This document shows, in pieces, positions 51,759-59,750 of a stretch of DNA of 64,000 nt; within the stretch, counting starts at the first letter, position 1, and every line of letters starts with the position of its first letter. The stretch spans positions 115,611-179,610 of the forward strand of contig NZ_JAATEJ010000019.1 of NCBI RefSeq assembly GCF_012034175.1, written 5' to 3'. Made by a program: the position numbers and the translations under genes. The notes under the pieces are model-generated. The model did not search any database, was not told the origin of the DNA, and saw only the letters and a program-made list of their open reading frames with translations. This DNA comes from Actinacidiphila epipremni (lineage in GTDB: Bacteria > Actinomycetota > Actinomycetes > Streptomycetales > Streptomycetaceae).

Positions 51759-52547
51759 ATGACCGACGTGGCGGTGCCGACCGGACGACGACGGGCCGCG
51801 CTCGTCACGACGCCGGCCCTCACCCTGCTGCTGGCCGGCGGTCTCTGCGCCGCCGCCCTCGTCCTCGGCCTCGTTCTCGCCCTCGTCCTCGCCCCGCACG
51901 CGGTCGCCGCGGCCCCGGGGCAGGCACCGATACCCGGCTCGCCGCTGGACGCGTACGACAAGCACGTGCCGTACGACACCGGTTCGCACAAGATCGCCCG
52001 GCTCGCGGCGCTCGTCGCGTACGCGCTGATGGTCGCGACGGTCGTGCTCGGGGTCGTGCTGCGGCTGCGGTTCATGCAACGGGCGGTCAACCGGGCGACG
52101 TTCTACGGGGCGCACATGACGCTCGCGCTGTCGGCGATGATCTTCGGCGGCATCCACGGGCTGACCTTCGTCTACCAGCCGGTGTGGCGCATCGGCTGGA
52201 CGCAGCTCGCGGTGCCCTTCACCGGCGGTGTGCAGCGGGTGCCGGTCGGACTGGGCATCCTGGGAACGGAGTTGGCGATCGCGGTGGCCTGCTCGGTGTG
52301 GCTCCAGCGCCGGCTCGGCTACCACCGCTGGCTGCGCTTCCACCAACTGGCGTACGTCTGCTTCGGGTTGATCTGGCTGCACATCTTCCTGGTGCATCCG
52401 GAGCCGCGGCACCTTGACCTGGTGGCGGTGGGGGTGGCCGCCGGTGCCGGAACGATCCTGCTGGCGTTCCTGATCCGGGCGCTGCCGTCGCGCTCCCGGC
52501 TGCGGCAACGGGCGTTCCCGGCGGGCGGGACGGAGGGGGCGCGATGA
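51759..52547 (+). CDS. Ferric reductase-like b-heme transmembrane protein
   Basis: 262 residues with about six helices. Two helix-borne His pairs are spaced for bis-heme binding: HMTLALSAMIFGGIH (13 residues between) and HQLAYVCFGLIWLH (12 between), the pattern of ferric reductase/NADPH oxidase membrane domains. It lacks the usual flavin and NAD domains; these are supplied by the next gene, which overlaps it by 4 bp. So electrons would flow from NAD(P)H through the ferredoxin reductase fusion to membrane heme and outward (inference). ATG 51759. Confidence 0.8.
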   Translation: MTDVAVPTGRRRAALVTTPALTLLLAGGLCAAALVLGLVLALVLAPHAVAAAPGQAPIPGSPLDAYDKHVPYDTGSHKIARLAALVAYALMVATVVLGVVLRLRFMQRAVNRATFYGAHMTLALSAMIFGGIHGLTFVYQPVWRIGWTQLAVPFTGGVQRVPVGLGILGTELAIAVACSVWLQRRLGYHRWLRFHQLAYVCFGLIWLHIFLVHPEPRHLDLVAVGVAAGAGTILLAFLIRALPSRSRLRQRAFPAGGTEGAR

Positions 52548-54367
52548 CGCGGGTGCCTGCGGCGCCGGGGCCGGGGCCGTATCCGCCGCGGTATGCGCCG
52601 GGGCCGCCGCAGCAGCAGTACGCGCCCGCGCCGACCGTGCCGCAGCCGTACGGGCCGGGGCCCGGGGCGTATCCGGGGACGCAGGCGTATGTGCCGGCGG
52701 CGGTGGGCGGGCGTCCGGTCGAGCTGCGGTCCACGGCGGTGGCTCCGGCGCCGGCTCCCGCTCCTGCCCCCGTCCCCGCGCCCGTTCCCGCTCCCGTCCC
52801 GGAGACGATCCCGGCGGACTCCTTCGACCTGCCGCGGCCGGCGCTCGTGCCCGAGGACGAGCCGGTACGGATCAGCGTCGACAACAACCGCTGCCACATC
52901 TACGGCATCTGCCAGCAGGAGGCGCCGGAGGTCTTCCGGATCTCCGAGGGCGGCTCGTTGCACTACACGCGGTCCGTGCCGGCCGAATTCGCTGCGCAGG
53001 CGCGGCAGGCGGTGCGGTGCTGCCCCATGCAGGCGGTGTCGATCCGGGGCGGCGCAGGGCCCGGCGGCGCCGGCGGCTCCGGTATCGGGGAGCGGCGGCC
53101 GGCGCGACCGCTGCGCAGCGGCGCCGCGGCACGTGCCGGGCGGCGGCGGATCGCCGTGGCCGGCGGTGGACTCGCCGGGCTCAGCGCGGCGACGCGGCTG
53201 CGCGAGCGCGGCTTCGACGGCGAGTTGGTGATCGTCGGCGAGGAGCCGTACCTGCCGTACAGCCGGCCGCCGCTGTCCAAGCAGTACCTGGCCGGCGAAC
53301 TCGCCGAGGAGCAGCTGCTCTTCCGGGCCGACGAGGGCCTGGACGCGCACTGGCTGCTGGACACCCGCGTCACCGGCCTCGACGTGCACGGCTCTGCGCT
53401 CGAACTGCGCGGCGGCGAGCGGCTGCCGTTCGACGGGCTCGTCATCGCGACCGGCGTGGACGCCAAACGCCTCCCGGAGGCACCGCTGTTCAGCGACCGG
53501 GTCCGGACGATCCGCACCCTGCGGGACGCCGCGGCGGTGCAGCGCGCGATGCACACGGCCCGGGCCCACCATGTGGTGATCCTCGGCGGCGGCTTCATCG
53601 GCTGCGAGCTGGCCTGCACGGCACGCGACCACGGCATGGACGTCACGCTCGTCGTGCACAGCGCGCCGCTGCTGCGGCGGGTGCTCGGCGGTCAGGTCGG
53701 CGCGGTGGTCGGGGCGATCCAGCGGCGGGCGGGCGTGGACGTACGGCTCGGGACGGAGATCACCGACTGGCAGGACCACGGCGACACGCTGCGGCTGCGG
53801 TTGTCCGACGGGCAGCGGCTGGACTGCGACTTCGTCGTGCTCGGGCTCGGCAGCTCGCCGCGTACGGAATGGCTGCGCGGCAGCGGACTCGACGTCGGCG
53901 ACGGGGTGTTGTGCGGGCCGACCTGCCATGCGGTGGACGAATGGGGCCGGACGATGCCGCACATCGTGGCGGCCGGGGATGTCGCGCGCTGGCCCAACCC
54001 GCGCTTCGACGCCAGGCCGCGCCGGGTCGAACACCTCATCCACGCCGTCGAGATGGGCCAGCACGCGGCGGACGCGCTGCTGCGCGGCCCGGCACGCGCG
54101 GCCCGTTTCGCGCCGGTGCCGCGCTTCTGGTCCGAGCAGCACGGCACCCGCATCCAGGCGGCCGGCATCCCCGCGCTCGGCAAGGACGTCGAGGTCGTCG
54201 AGGGCACCCTGCGCTCCGAGCGCTTCGTCGCCCGCTACACCCGCCCCACGCCGTACGGCCCCCAGGTCGTCGCCGCGGTCGCCTTCGACATGCCCCTCGA
54301 ACTCCTCCCCTACCGCGACCAGATCGGCCACTCCCTCCCCCGCCGCACTCCCAGGAGACGCCGATGA
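52544..54367 (+). CDS. Ferredoxin - ferredoxin reductase fusion protein
   Basis: 607 residues. A Pro/Ala-rich N-terminus (about 90 residues) leads to a [3Fe-4S]-type ferredoxin domain: CHIYGICQQEAPEVF (about 116-122) and CCPMQAV (about 159), i.e. Cys-x5-Cys...Cys-Pro. Then a rubredoxin/putidaredoxin-reductase-like FAD enzyme: IAVAGGGLAGLSAA (about 206), PYSRPPLSKQYLAGE, the NAD loop VILGGGFIGCELA (about 347) and a C-terminal PHIVAAGDVARWPN. Electron donor and carrier are thus one polypeptide. It overlaps the b-heme gene by ATGA and the 45-residue ORF by ATGA. Probable cytosolic half of a membrane electron chain; a P450 donor is the alternative. Confidence 0.85.
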   Translation: MTRVPAAPGPGPYPPRYAPGPPQQQYAPAPTVPQPYGPGPGAYPGTQAYVPAAVGGRPVELRSTAVAPAPAPAPAPVPAPVPAPVPETIPADSFDLPRPALVPEDEPVRISVDNNRCHIYGICQQEAPEVFRISEGGSLHYTRSVPAEFAAQARQAVRCCPMQAVSIRGGAGPGGAGGSGIGERRPARPLRSGAAARAGRRRIAVAGGGLAGLSAATRLRERGFDGELVIVGEEPYLPYSRPPLSKQYLAGELAEEQLLFRADEGLDAHWLLDTRVTGLDVHGSALELRGGERLPFDGLVIATGVDAKRLPEAPLFSDRVRTIRTLRDAAAVQRAMHTARAHHVVILGGGFIGCELACTARDHGMDVTLVVHSAPLLRRVLGGQVGAVVGAIQRRAGVDVRLGTEITDWQDHGDTLRLRLSDGQRLDCDFVVLGLGSSPRTEWLRGSGLDVGDGVLCGPTCHAVDEWGRTMPHIVAAGDVARWPNPRFDARPRRVEHLIHAVEMGQHAADALLRGPARAARFAPVPRFWSEQHGTRIQAAGIPALGKDVEVVEGTLRSERFVARYTRPTPYGPQVVAAVAFDMPLELLPYRDQIGHSLPRRTPRRRR

Positions 54368-54501
54368 GTCCCCTCTTCACGCCGGCCCCCCACGAACGCC
54401 TGTCGCGCCAGGGTCGGTTGAGCTCCCCGCCCGGGCCGGCCCGCCATGCGCCGGGCCCCCGCGAAGAGTCCGCCCACCCCATTGCGAGGTCGCCCCGATG
54501 A
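54364..54501 (+). CDS. 45-residue ORF linked by ATGA overlaps
   Basis: Starts with the ATG that overlaps the stop of the ferredoxin fusion and ends in the TGA overlapping the start of the 74-residue gene. Composition is Pro/Arg/Ser/His-rich with no hydrophobic segment (MSPLFTPAPHERLSRQGRL). It may be a real small protein or only a translational bridge. No homology recognised. Confidence 0.4.
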   Translation: MSPLFTPAPHERLSRQGRLSSPPGPARHAPGPREESAHPIARSPR

Positions 54502-54722
54502 GCCGGGCGCGGGCGCGTCGCCCACCCTCCGGCGGCGTCATCCCCTGGACGCTCAGCCTCCCCGCCCGCCTGCACATCCGCTGGCTCGTCATCCTCGTCG
54601 TGACCGGCGCGGCGATGGCCGCCTACGCCCACGTCCTGCTCACCGCACCGCCGATGCCCCCGAGCCACCCACCGCACCCCCCGAACCCCCCGGCGGCGGC
54701 CTCGCCGGCGGGCGTCCGGTAG
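54498..54722 (+). CDS. 74-residue single-helix membrane protein
   Basis: A basic N-terminus (SRARARRPPSGG) is followed by one membrane helix (WLVILVVTGAAMAAYAHVLLTA) and a Pro/His-rich outer tail (PPMPPSHPPHPPNPP). Coupled by ATGA to the ORF before it. The size and shape suit a small subunit or anchor of the upstream b-heme complex (inference). The Pro/His tail might bind metal. Confidence 0.6.
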   Translation: MSRARARRPPSGGVIPWTLSLPARLHIRWLVILVVTGAAMAAYAHVLLTAPPMPPSHPPHPPNPPAAASPAGVR

Positions 54723-54797
54723 CCGACCGGCTGTCTGCATGAGCAGCGCACGCAGCGTCCTACGCTGATGACGTTCCGTCGAGCGTGGGGAGTTGGG

Positions 54798-55742
54798 ATG
54801 GCTGCGTATGTGGTCGGCTCACGGGGGAGCGCTCTCGCCCGGGCGCAGGTGCGGGGGTATCTGCGGGCGGTACGGGAGCGGGTCCCGGCGGCGGAGTTCA
54901 CCCGGCGGGTGATCGTGGAGAGCGGCGACCGGGACCGGCTCACGGTGATGTCGCGGTCCGCCGCGGGCGGTTCGGGGTTCAGCAGCGAGCAGGAGGCGGC
55001 GCTGGCGCGCGGCGAGGTCGACGTGGTCGTCCACTCGCTCAAGGACCTGCCCACCGCGAACCCGCCGGGCCTGACGCTGCTGCCCCCGCCCGGCCGGGAG
55101 GACGTCCACGACGCGCTGTGCGGGGCGACCCTCGCGAGCCTGCGCAAGGGCGCCCGGGTCGGCACGGGCGCACCCCGCCGGGCGGCGCAACTCCGCGCGG
55201 TACGCCCCGACCTGGACGTCGTCCCGATCCGCGGCAACGTCCCGCCCCGCCTGAGGATGCTCGAAACGCACGGACTTGACGCCGTGGTGCTCGCGGCGGC
55301 GGGCCTGCGCCGCCTGGGCCTGGAGCACGCGATCGGCGAACTGCTCCCCCTCGACCGCTTCCCGCCGAGCCCCGGCCAGGGCGCCCTCGGCATCCAGGTC
55401 CGCACCGACGCCGCCTCGGCCCCCCTGCGCGCCGTCCTGGCCACCACCGCCGACCCCGCCGCGGACGCCGCCGTCCGCGCCGAACGCTCCCTGCTCGCCG
55501 CCCTCCACGGCGGCTGCAACGTCCCCGTCGCGGCCCACGCCACCCTCCTCCCCACCGGCACCCTCACCCTCTCCGCCCAGATCACCTCCCTCGACGGCAC
55601 CACCCAACTCACCGCCACCCGGACCACCCCCACCCCGACCACCACCCCCGAATCCCTCGGCACCACCCTGGCCACCGACCTCATCGCCCAGGGCGCCCAC
55701 ACGATCCTTGCCGCGGCCCGCGCCGACTTGGGAGCCGGCTGA
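54798..55742 (+). CDS. hemC: Porphobilinogen deaminase (HemC) paralogue
   Basis: 314 residues. Domain 1 starts VVGSRGSALARAQVRGYL; the catalytic Asp is in VVHSLKDLPTANPPG and the dipyrromethane cofactor Cys in HGGCNVPVAAHA (about 239). Condenses four porphobilinogen to hydroxymethylbilane. A primary HemC would sit with hemA, hemB and hemD; this copy stands alone and its N-terminal segment (VESGDRDRLTVMSRSAAGGSGFS) departs from the usual TxGD...FxKE region, so it is probably a secondary paralogue. It follows the b-heme redox operon by 75 bp, which may mean local heme supply. ATG 54798 is preferred (GGGGAG upstream) over 54768. Confidence 0.8.
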   Translation: MAAYVVGSRGSALARAQVRGYLRAVRERVPAAEFTRRVIVESGDRDRLTVMSRSAAGGSGFSSEQEAALARGEVDVVVHSLKDLPTANPPGLTLLPPPGREDVHDALCGATLASLRKGARVGTGAPRRAAQLRAVRPDLDVVPIRGNVPPRLRMLETHGLDAVVLAAAGLRRLGLEHAIGELLPLDRFPPSPGQGALGIQVRTDAASAPLRAVLATTADPAADAAVRAERSLLAALHGGCNVPVAAHATLLPTGTLTLSAQITSLDGTTQLTATRTTPTPTTTPESLGTTLATDLIAQGAHTILAAARADLGAG

Positions 55743-55812
55743 GCCAGCGGGCCGGGGGAAGGCACCGGACGCACCGCGAGCCGCCCACGTCGAGGCGCCC
55801 GGGCGGTTGCGT

Positions 55813-56262
55813 CTACCGGCCGGTGCCGTCGGCGCAACTGCCCGCGCACTCGGCCCACACGAGCTTGCCGACGCCGCCCCGGTCGCCGACTCCCCAGCGC
55901 CCGGCGGTGATCGCGTCCACCAGCGCAAGTCCGCGCCCGTACTCCTCGTCGGGGGCGGCCGTGCGGACCTCGGGCATTCCTTCGCCGGCGTCATGGACCT
56001 CGATCCGTACGCCGTGGTCGGTGCGCTCGAAACGGGTCTCGATGACGCGCCCGCGGGGCACCCGCGCGTGCCGAACGCTGTTGGTGACCAGTTCCGACAG
56101 GACCAGCGCCGCGCCGTCCGCGAGGTGGGCCAACTCCCACTCCGCGAGGCTGCTGAGCAGCAGGCGGCGCGCCCGGCCCACGGATCGGGGGCCGTTCGGC
56201 CACGTCCGGACGACGACGGCGGGCGGCTGCCCGCCGGTCGGCCCCGGCTGTTGCCCGGTCAC
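55813..56262 (-). CDS. RsbW-like ATP-binding protein (HATPase_c_2)
   Basis: 149 residues. GHKL ATPase boxes are clear: N-box ALVLSELVTNSVRHA, G1 VHDAGEGMPEV and G2 GRGLALVDAITAGRWG. Small stand-alone members in Streptomyces act as anti-sigma-like kinases or orphan phosphorelay partners. The GTG start overlaps the stop of a 16-codon ORF. Convergent with the HemC gene. Confidence 0.85.
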   Translation of the reverse strand: MTGQQPGPTGGQPPAVVVRTWPNGPRSVGRARRLLLSSLAEWELAHLADGAALVLSELVTNSVRHARVPRGRVIETRFERTDHGVRIEVHDAGEGMPEVRTAAPDEEYGRGLALVDAITAGRWGVGDRGGVGKLVWAECAGSCADGTGR

Positions 56263-56309
56263 CGGACCACCGCCCGCCGTCCCAGCGGACAGGAGTCGTA
56301 CTCACACAT
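56259..56309 (-). CDS. 16-residue leader ORF upstream of the RsbW-like gene
   Basis: ATG 56309 has a near-perfect GGAGGAG seven bases upstream. It encodes MCEYDSCPLGRRAVVR and ends in a TGA that overlaps the GTG of the RsbW-like gene, which itself has only a weak ribosome site. Translation of the kinase is thus likely coupled to this leader. Two Cys in 16 residues are notable. Confidence 0.55.
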   Translation of the reverse strand: MCEYDSCPLGRRAVVR

Positions 56310-56374
56310 GTCGAAGCTCCTCCGAAGCATCAGCGTTGGCGCCCTCGGGCGCAACGTGCGATCATGGCGAGCGT

Positions 56375-56441
56375 ATCGCTTTTCGCGAACAGCAGCAAGG
56401 TGGCAACTGGAAGCTGATCGCTTACCGTGTAAAGCAGCAAG
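56375..56441. promoter_or_regulatory. Two 25-bp direct repeats, 42 bp apart
   Basis: Copies at 56375-56399 and 56417-56441 share ATCGCTT at one end and AGCAGCAAG at the other, 20 of 25 bases identical. The 42-bp step equals four helical turns. They lie in the divergent region between the leader ORF and the UTRA gene, so are probable sites for a regulator such as the GntR protein below. Confidence 0.6.
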
Positions 56442-56477
56442 CTTGGGCCACAGGTGCGATCACGGAGGGAAGCGGCG

Positions 56478-57017
56478 ATGAGCAGCGGGGAGTGGACGAG
56501 TACCGCGCTGCCGTATGTCGTGCCGCGGCGGGCGGGGGAGCGGGACGCGTGGGCGGAGGAGGCGGGGCGGCGCGGGCGGCGGGGGACGCAGCGGGTCACG
56601 TATGCGGGGGAAGTGGCCGCGCCGGAGGAGGTCGCGGCGGGGCTCCGGGTGCGGGGCGGGGAGGTGGTCGTCGTGCGGCGGCGGGTGATGCTGCTGGACG
56701 GGGCGCCCGTCGAGCTGACCGACACGTACTACCCGGCGGACATCGCGCGCGGCACGCGGCTGGCCGGCACGGCGAGGATCCCCGGCGGCGCGGTGACGCT
56801 GCTCGCCTCGATGGGCCACGCACCCCGGCACGTCCGCGAGGAGGTCCACGCCCGCCTCGCCGGGCCCGAGGAACGCGCCGCCCTCGAACTCGCCGAGGGC
56901 GCACCGGTGCTGTGCCTGACCCGCGTCACCGCGGACACCACCCGCCCCTTCCAGGTCGACCTCTCGGTCTTCCCCGCCACCGGCCAACGCCTCCGCTACG
57001 ACATGAGGATCGACTGA
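56478..57017 (+). CDS. UTRA-domain protein lacking a DNA-binding domain
   Basis: 179 residues. It has the UTRA effector domain of HutC-type GntR regulators (VVVVRRRVMLLDGAPVELTDTYYPADIARGT..., in short DTYYPADIARGTRLAG) but no winged helix before it. The following gene is a full GntR protein with a clearly related UTRA domain (both carry YPADIARGT, a GG segment and a PRHxxxxVxAR strand). It may bind a ligand and modulate the partner. ATG 56478 with GGAGGGA upstream; 2 bp gap to the next gene. Confidence 0.75.
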   Translation: MSSGEWTSTALPYVVPRRAGERDAWAEEAGRRGRRGTQRVTYAGEVAAPEEVAAGLRVRGGEVVVVRRRVMLLDGAPVELTDTYYPADIARGTRLAGTARIPGGAVTLLASMGHAPRHVREEVHARLAGPEERAALELAEGAPVLCLTRVTADTTRPFQVDLSVFPATGQRLRYDMRID

Positions 57018-57019
57018 CC

Positions 57020-57790
57020 ATGCCCAGAGCCGAGGAAACGGCCGCCGACCGCCGCCCGCTCCACGCACGTATCGCCGCGGACCTGCGCGACGAGATCCTG
57101 TCCGGCGACCTCACCCCGGGCGAGGCCCTGCCCTCGACGCAGCGGCTGAAGGACCGGTTCGAGGCGTCCAACGCCACCGTGCAGAAGGCGTTGCACCTGC
57201 TCAAGGACGAGCGCCTGGTCGTCGGGCGGGCCGGGGCCGCGGTCACCGTGCGCGAGCACCGGCAGGAAACCGTCCGCCCGGCGGACTTCGGCCGGCCCGC
57301 CGCACCCGGCGAACCGTACCCGTGGCTGACCGACGCCGCCGCCAGGGGCCGGCAGGGCAGCATCGACCTCCTGGAGGTCGCCGAGGTCCGCCCACCGGCG
57401 GAAATCGCCGCCGCCTTCGACCTCGCCCCGACCGGAACCGCCTTCCTGCGGCGCCAGTTGCTCTCCTACGACGGTGAACCGGCCGAGCTGGTGCGCTCCT
57501 TCTACCCCGCCGACATCGCGCGCGGCACCGCCCTCGCCGAACCCCGGAAAATCCGCGGCGGCACCCCCGCCCTGCTCGCCGAGCTCGGCTTCCCGCCCCG
57601 CCACACCGTCGACCGGGTCTCCGCCCGGGTCCCCACCCAGGAGGAGTACGAACTGCTGCGGCTCCCCGGTGACCTGCCCGTCCTGCGCACCCTGCGGGTC
57701 GTCCGCAGCGACGGCCGGCGGGCCGTCGAGGCGAGCGTCATGGCCAAGGCGGGGCATCTGTACGAGCTGCGTTACGAGTTCGGCTCATGA
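57020..57790 (+). CDS. GntR/HutC-family regulator with UTRA domain
   Basis: 256 residues. The winged helix (LHARIAADLRDEILSGDLTPGEALPSTQRLKDRFEASNATVQKAL, key part LKDRFEASNATVQKAL) occupies the first 85 residues and the UTRA ligand domain the rest (RSFYPADIARGTALAEPRKI, PPRHTVDRVSARVPT). Likely controls its own operon and perhaps the divergent leader-kinase genes through the direct repeats at 56375-56441. Effector unknown. Confidence 0.85.
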   Translation: MPRAEETAADRRPLHARIAADLRDEILSGDLTPGEALPSTQRLKDRFEASNATVQKALHLLKDERLVVGRAGAAVTVREHRQETVRPADFGRPAAPGEPYPWLTDAAARGRQGSIDLLEVAEVRPPAEIAAAFDLAPTGTAFLRRQLLSYDGEPAELVRSFYPADIARGTALAEPRKIRGGTPALLAELGFPPRHTVDRVSARVPTQEEYELLRLPGDLPVLRTLRVVRSDGRRAVEASVMAKAGHLYELRYEFGS

Positions 57791-57815
57791 CCGCGCGGCG
57801 CGCGGGTCGGGGGGG

Positions 57816-58506
57816 CTACCAGGGGACGGGGCCGGTGGCGTCGAAGTAACCGCCGGTGGGGCCGTCGGGGGGGGAGTTGGGACATGCGGACGATGATGTC
57901 CGCGCCCTGCTCGACGGATTGCGTGCCCTCGTGCTGGTTGAGGTCGGTCGCGGTGTAGCCGGGTTCGACCGCGTTGATGCGCATGCGGGGGAAGGCCTTG
58001 GCGTATTGGACGGTGAGCATGTTGACCGCGGTTTTGGAGGCGGAGTAGGCGGCGCCCGGGTAGGACTTGCCGGCGCGGGTGAGGGAGGCGGTGCCGCTGC
58101 TGATGTTGACCATGACGGGGGCCGGGGAGCGGTCGAGGAGGGGGAGGAAGGCGTGGGTCACCCGGACCAGGCCGAAGACGTTGGTCTCGAACACCTCGCG
58201 GGTCACGCCGGCGGTCAGGTCGGCCGCGCCGATGATGGTGCCCTGCGGTGAACGCACCTCGATGCCGGCGTTGTTGACCAGGACGTCCAGGCCGCCGCCG
58301 GCCTCGACGGCGGCCACCGCGGCGGCCACGGACGCGTCGTCGGTCACGTCGAGCTGCACGAAGCGGGCGCCGAGCGCGTCCGCGGCTGCCGCGCCCCGCT
58401 CCGGGTCGCGCGCCCCGACGTAGACGGTGTGGCCCGCGGCGACGAGGCGGCGGGCGGTCTCACGGCCGAGCCCCTTGTTGGCCCCGGTGATCAAGGTGGT
58501 CGTCAT
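57816..58506 (-). pseudogene. Short-chain dehydrogenase/reductase, frameshifted near the C-terminus
   Basis: The frame from ATG 58506 shows the Rossmann loop TGANKGLGRE, NNAG, the catalytic Ser in NISSGTASL, YSASK and the PGYTATDLN segment. At a C8 tract (G8 on the plus strand, 57867-57874) it shifts; with C7 the protein would end PPDGPTGGYFDATGPVPW and stop at 57816, the classical SDR ending. As given, the frame continues in Arg/Pro sequence to 57772 and overlaps the GntR gene. All catalytic residues precede the shift, so some activity could remain. Confidence 0.8.
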
Positions 58507-58639
58507 GCCGTCGAGCTTCCCCCGGCGGCGCGGCGGGCGGCCACTTCTTTACGCATCGTGGGGCGTGACCGCTTCGGCGCCGCCCGGCGAGGGCGAACGG
58601 GAGGCGGCCGTACGGCGGTTGCAGGACGCCTGCGCGTCC

Positions 58640-59638
58640 TCAGCGGGAAACGGTCAGCACCGTCTTGCCCACCCGCGTCTCGTCGTCCAGGTAGCGGTGC
58701 GCCGCGACCACCTCGCCGAGGTCGAACGTACGGTCCACCGTCGCGCGGAAGTCGCCGGAGCGCAGGCCGGCGGAGATGAACGCGGCGGCGCGGCGCAGGC
58801 GTTCGGGGTGGGTGGTGATCTCGTGGACGAGGTACGTGCGCAGGGCGACCGCGGGCATGCCGAGGTCGAGGTGCGGGAAGGGCGTGGGCTCGCCGCTGAG
58901 GAAGCCGTGGACGAGGTGGATGCCGTCCGGCGCGGTGAGCGCGGTGAGTTCGCGCACGCCCGGGCCGGCGACGGCGTCGAGCACGACGTTGACGCCCGCC
59001 CCGCCGGTGATCTCGCGCACCGCCTGCGTCACGTCCTGCGTCGAGGTCGCCACGACATGCGCCGCCCCCTCCTTCAGCAGCGCCTCGCGCTTGGCGTCGG
59101 TGCGGGTCAGCGCGACGGCCGTCGCGCCGAGCCGGGCGGCGACATGCAGCGCGGCCACGCCCACGCTGCTGGACGCGGCGTTGACGAGCACCGTGTCGCC
59201 CGGCCGCATCCCGCCGACCTCCACGAGCGCGCCGTACGCGGTCAGGTACGGCATCCACACCGCCGCGCCCGCCACCGCCCCGACGCCCTCGGGCCGGCGC
59301 AGCACCGCCGCCGCGGGGACGACGGCCCGGTCGGCGTAGACGCCGTAGTCGTTGGGCGAGAAGGCCGGGATGACGCTGACCGGGTCGCCGGGCGCGAGGC
59401 CGGCCACGTCCGGGCCGACCTCCTCGACGACGCCGGCGGCCTCCGTGCCGAGCCGCGCGGGGAAGCTGCGGGCCTGCTCGATGTAGAGCCCGCTGCGGAA
59501 CAGCGCCTCCGCCCGGTTGAGGCCGATCGCCTCGACCTTGACCAGCACCTCCCCGCGGCCCGGTGCGGCCGTCTCCACGTCCTCGATCCGCAGCACCTCG
59601 GGGCCGCCGTACTCGTGGAAGAGCACCGTCCTGGTCAT
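58640..59638 (-). CDS. Quinone oxidoreductase-like MDR enzyme (zinc-free)
   Basis: 332 residues. No zinc ligands are present. The NADPH loop is NAASSSVGVAALHVAARLGA, and LVKVEAIGLNRAEALFRSG and ARLGTEAAGVVEEVG are typical of quinone oxidoreductases. Reduces quinones or enones with NADPH. ATG 59638. Divergent from an ArsR-type regulator with an inverted GTACGAC pair between, a setting often seen for electrophile- or quinone-inducible genes. Confidence 0.85.
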   Translation of the reverse strand: MTRTVLFHEYGGPEVLRIEDVETAAPGRGEVLVKVEAIGLNRAEALFRSGLYIEQARSFPARLGTEAAGVVEEVGPDVAGLAPGDPVSVIPAFSPNDYGVYADRAVVPAAAVLRRPEGVGAVAGAAVWMPYLTAYGALVEVGGMRPGDTVLVNAASSSVGVAALHVAARLGATAVALTRTDAKREALLKEGAAHVVATSTQDVTQAVREITGGAGVNVVLDAVAGPGVRELTALTAPDGIHLVHGFLSGEPTPFPHLDLGMPAVALRTYLVHEITTHPERLRRAAAFISAGLRSGDFRATVDRTFDLGEVVAAHRYLDDETRVGKTVLTVSR

Positions 59639-59705
59639 CGCGTCCGTCCCGTCTTCGTTGTTCGGTTGGCGTCGAACTTCGCGCGGGACCCACTGAAACC
59701 CCAAA

Positions 59706-59743
59706 GTACGACCGGCGTCAAGTTTTGATGAGCGTCGTACAAT
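59706..59743. promoter_or_regulatory. Operator GTACGAC-N21-GTCGTAC with overlapping TACAAT -10
   Basis: Exact inverted heptamers at 59706-59712 and 59734-59740. The second overlaps a TACAAT hexamer (59738-59743) whose transcript would begin about at the ATG 59751, suggesting a leaderless mRNA for the ArsR gene. Confidence 0.5.
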
Positions 59744-59750
59744 GGGACGC

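Noticed and set aside
54739..54768. 9-codon mini-ORF ahead of the HemC paralogue
   Set aside because: No ribosome site, and ATG 54798 has a good one of its own. Probably chance.
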